From positions 45,409,598 to 45,473,597 of the forward strand of contig NC_030385.2 in the NCBI RefSeq assembly GCF_001625215.2: a DNA stretch of 64,000 bases, read 5' to 3'. Each line of letters begins with the position of its first letter. Position 1 is the stretch's first letter. This DNA is from Daucus carota subsp. sativus. Lineage: Eukaryota; Streptophyta; Magnoliopsida; Apiales; Apiaceae. The position numbers and the translations under genes are program-made. The notes under the pieces are model-generated. The model had not been told where the DNA came from. It made no database searches and was given only the letters and a program-made list of their open reading frames with translations. Below are positions 61,852 to 64,000 of this stretch, in pieces.

Positions 61852-63721
61852 TCATCTGAACTTTACAACTACGCAAGAAATATCATCGGTGCTCTTCCTT
61901 GCAAGGGCTTCTTCGGTGAGTTGCTTTGCGGCTGTTTGAGGACATTTTGTGTGCTTAATACAGTCCACGGCTTCTTGATTTGACAAAACCTGACAAAATA
62001 AGTGGATGCAACAATGTTCAACAAAGTAATACAGAGAACAAAATTCTGCAGACAGAAGTTTAAAGAAGCAGTATAGGAATATGTGACAAACCGACACACT
62101 AGAGTGTAGAGAAATTAACCTTCCATATGCCATCGCTTGCTAAGATAAGAAAATCTGTACTCTCACTTATGGTTTCTACTGACACGTCTGGTTCTGAGCT
62201 AAGGTGTTTCTTCAAGCTCTTGTCACCGAAGGCTCTGGCTACTGCTAGTTGTCCATCAACACGAGGAACATCACCTGCAGTCAACATACTTATAAGAAGA
62301 GACGAATATAAAAAGAAGTTGTAACAGGCTCTCCGCTTGGGAATCAGTCATGTATAGAAAGTTCCCATCTGCACTGTAATCGTAATTGATAGTTTATAAA
62401 TCTTCGGTTTATTAAAGACTTTGACACAAAATATATGCGACTAGCACTAAAAAATATAGACAATTTCATTATTCTTAATTTTACTATGTGCCAAAAAAGT
62501 TCACAAACTTTATCTAGTTCACATTTACCAGGACACATATAATGTTGAAACCAATTACAGACATCTCCTTCTTTCACTTTACTGTGATAACAATGAGAAG
62601 CAAAAATTCTCAAAGAGCGAATGCTTTACATAATCAAAGCACCAATCACTAACAGATTCCAAAATAGAAACTCAAGATGAATGAAAATATAATGTAAGAG
62701 CATCTCCAACCATATAAAACCCTTGGCTAAAAATTGAGTTGTCATACCAAATATAAAAAATATAATCAACATGTTGAAAAAATCACACTCCAACCACGTG
62801 AACCTGTTGTCTATAATTTTAGCCAACCTCCTATGGATGGCTATATTTGTCGAAAACAGATACCAAAACAGAAAATCAAGATTAATGAAAATGTGATGTA
62901 AAATCATAATAGTAGTTAAAATCTTATGCATAAAGATAAATCACAACATTACAAATTTCATTACATTCCATCCAATTTCATTCTCTAACTACAAATTCAA
63001 TAATATAACAATAGAGAGTTGCATATTAGTATGAATGTTTAGTCACCTGGAAAGTTAGATACGAAGCCACCTCTGTCCTCTATACTACTCCGTTCCTTAC
63101 TAGGCTCATGATCTATTGATAATTGTTTCGCCACTCCATTTTTGCTAATGACAGCTCTAGAGTCCCCGACATTAGCCACAACCAGCCTTTTACAATTTAT
63201 TAATATTGCTGTAACTGCAGTTGAACCCCCTCTACCTAGATCACTTGCTTTATCCAATATAGTTTTATCAGTTATGTGATATGCTCGTCTGACTGCCTTC
63301 TCTGTCTCGGTCCAGAAGTCGGGCTGGCAACAACAATAAGAAGATTAAGAACTGCCGGATTCAGCAGTTATTGCCATACTATATGAAAAGGAGTGAACAG
63401 TAGAGATGATGTGACCAAATTATCTCTTTGCTTAAACATTTCACAGTAACTGGTTTGATAAATAAATAGTACCTCATTGATTATGTTCTCAAACAGATGA
63501 GTCTTCAGGTAATCAGGAATATCATGGCTCAAATGACCATCATATATTGCAAACAGGCCAAGCTCATTGTCGTCAACTTGCTTAAATTGTGCAAAAACAT
63601 AATCTTCCATGTCATGATATGATTTTCCCTTTACCAGATGATATCCATGTGTTACATGCTTTGACAGTTTACTCTTTCCTTTTCCACTTTCAGCTGATGA
63701 TGAGCCAAAACGAACCTTTTC
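61852..63721 (-). CDS. PP2C protein phosphatase, 5' end outside the window
   Basis: Four exons on the minus strand: 63721-63473, 63323-63047, 62274-62120, 61989-61852 (with stop). They give 819 nt, 272 residues, and the first shown exon starts at an acceptor (TTTGCAG|GAAAAGG), so an upstream exon with the start codon lies beyond 64000 or is not visible. PP2C motifs appear in order: GKSYHDMEDYVF, FAIYDGH (metal-binding Asp), GGSTAVTAIL, VVANVGDSRAV, QLSIDHEPS, LAVARAFGD, DFLILASDGIWKV, STDDISCVVVKF. These are the residues that hold the two metal ions in this family. The C terminus and size fit the short plant PP2C clade (At1g34750 and rice relatives), soluble Ser/Thr phosphatases in stress signalling. 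The exact target is unknown. DGIWKV replaces the more common DGLWDV, which is normal in this clade. Confidence 0.92.
62275..63046 (-). other. Intron of the PP2C gene with MITE-derived sequence
   Basis: This intron of about 770 nt carries GAGCATCTCCAACC at 62699-62712, the end of the same MITE type as at 49661. A direct duplication of about 40 bp (62657-62697 and 62863-62901: AGAAACTCAAGATGAATGAA against AGAAAATCAAGATTAATGAA) brackets a segment containing GGATGGCTATATTT. The clean opposite end was not found, so I do not list a complete element. Confidence 0.5.
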
Positions 63722-64000
63722 CTGCAAATCGAAAACATATATATGAACAAAAGGCCAATGAGAACAATTTCCTGTTTAAATACAAAAGAAAAAAAGATCT
63801 ACAGAGTGGCTGAATCCTACTCTAGAAACAATGCGAATCATGCTACCATGTACATAAATAAAACCACTGGTATCTTGCAGTATCACCCGAACAATTACAA
63901 AGCTCGTGCAAATATGGAACTCTATTCAGGTTTAAAGCCAAATTAAGCAAAAAGGCCATGTCAGCACCACACCAAGACTAAAAGCATGACTAAATGGCAC
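63722..64000. other. Right edge, upstream intron of the PP2C gene
   Basis: Presumed intron upstream of the first visible PP2C exon. No start exon is recognisable. Open frames here on the plus strand are antisense to the intron and not supported. Confidence 0.4.

Noticed and set aside
1..64000. CRISPR arrays, operons, prokaryotic or viral cassettes
   Set aside because: No spaced identical short repeats, no clustered co-directional intronless genes, and no viral replication or capsid genes. The sequence is plant nuclear DNA.

Overview
This 64 kb window is nuclear DNA from a flowering plant, almost certainly a eudicot. The genes are split by AT-rich introns with GT-AG borders. The protein families are plant-specific or plant-type: a MUCI70-type DUF616 protein, a proton pump interactor, a VQ protein, a clade of cdc2-related kinases with acylatable N termini, and a plant mobile domain protein. 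The intergenic DNA is AT-rich and crowded with small DNA transposons (hAT, Tourist, Stowaway and Mutator types), a Helitron, SINE insertions and decayed Copia retroelements. Lineage below eudicot cannot be fixed from the sequence alone. There are no operons, CRISPR arrays or prokaryotic features.

Layout. 1-183 (-): first coding exon of a small membrane protein that runs off the left edge. 2074-7521 (-): MUCI70-like putative glycosyltransferase, nine coding exons. 8.3-16.2 kb: gene-poor, AT-rich DNA with a TGGGCC-rich segment, a degenerate tandem duplication and a probable Helitron. 16695-20618 (+): cdc2-related kinase of the IBS1/At1g54610 type, with a SINE in its leader intron. 21708-24118 (-): GT14 glucuronosyltransferase-like protein. 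25-28.4 kb: nested transposons. 29582-33124 (+): proton pump interactor 1 homologue with an abnormal last splice donor. 33.9-40.9 kb: hAT element, F-box-like remnant, and a decayed Copia element with a Mutator-type element inserted in it. 41945-44395 (+): plant mobile domain protein. 46751-51267 (+): plastid-type S4 RNA-binding protein with a recent tandem duplication of its second exon. 52-58 kb: transposon-rich spacer. 58349-58993 (+): intronless VQ-motif protein. 61852-63721 (-): PP2C phosphatase, cut by the right edge.

The genes are independent housekeeping, signalling and cell-wall genes with no sign of shared pathway or clustering. I see no convincing new multi-gene system. The most notable features are structural. 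They are the GA-AG intron in the proton pump interactor, the near-identical exon duplication that lost its donor in the S4 gene, a 1.08 kb Mutator-type element with a GC-richer core whose empty site is preserved in a paralogous copy, a SINE with a perfect 16 bp target duplication, and a family of hAT miniature elements filled with GATTAATCGG motifs.
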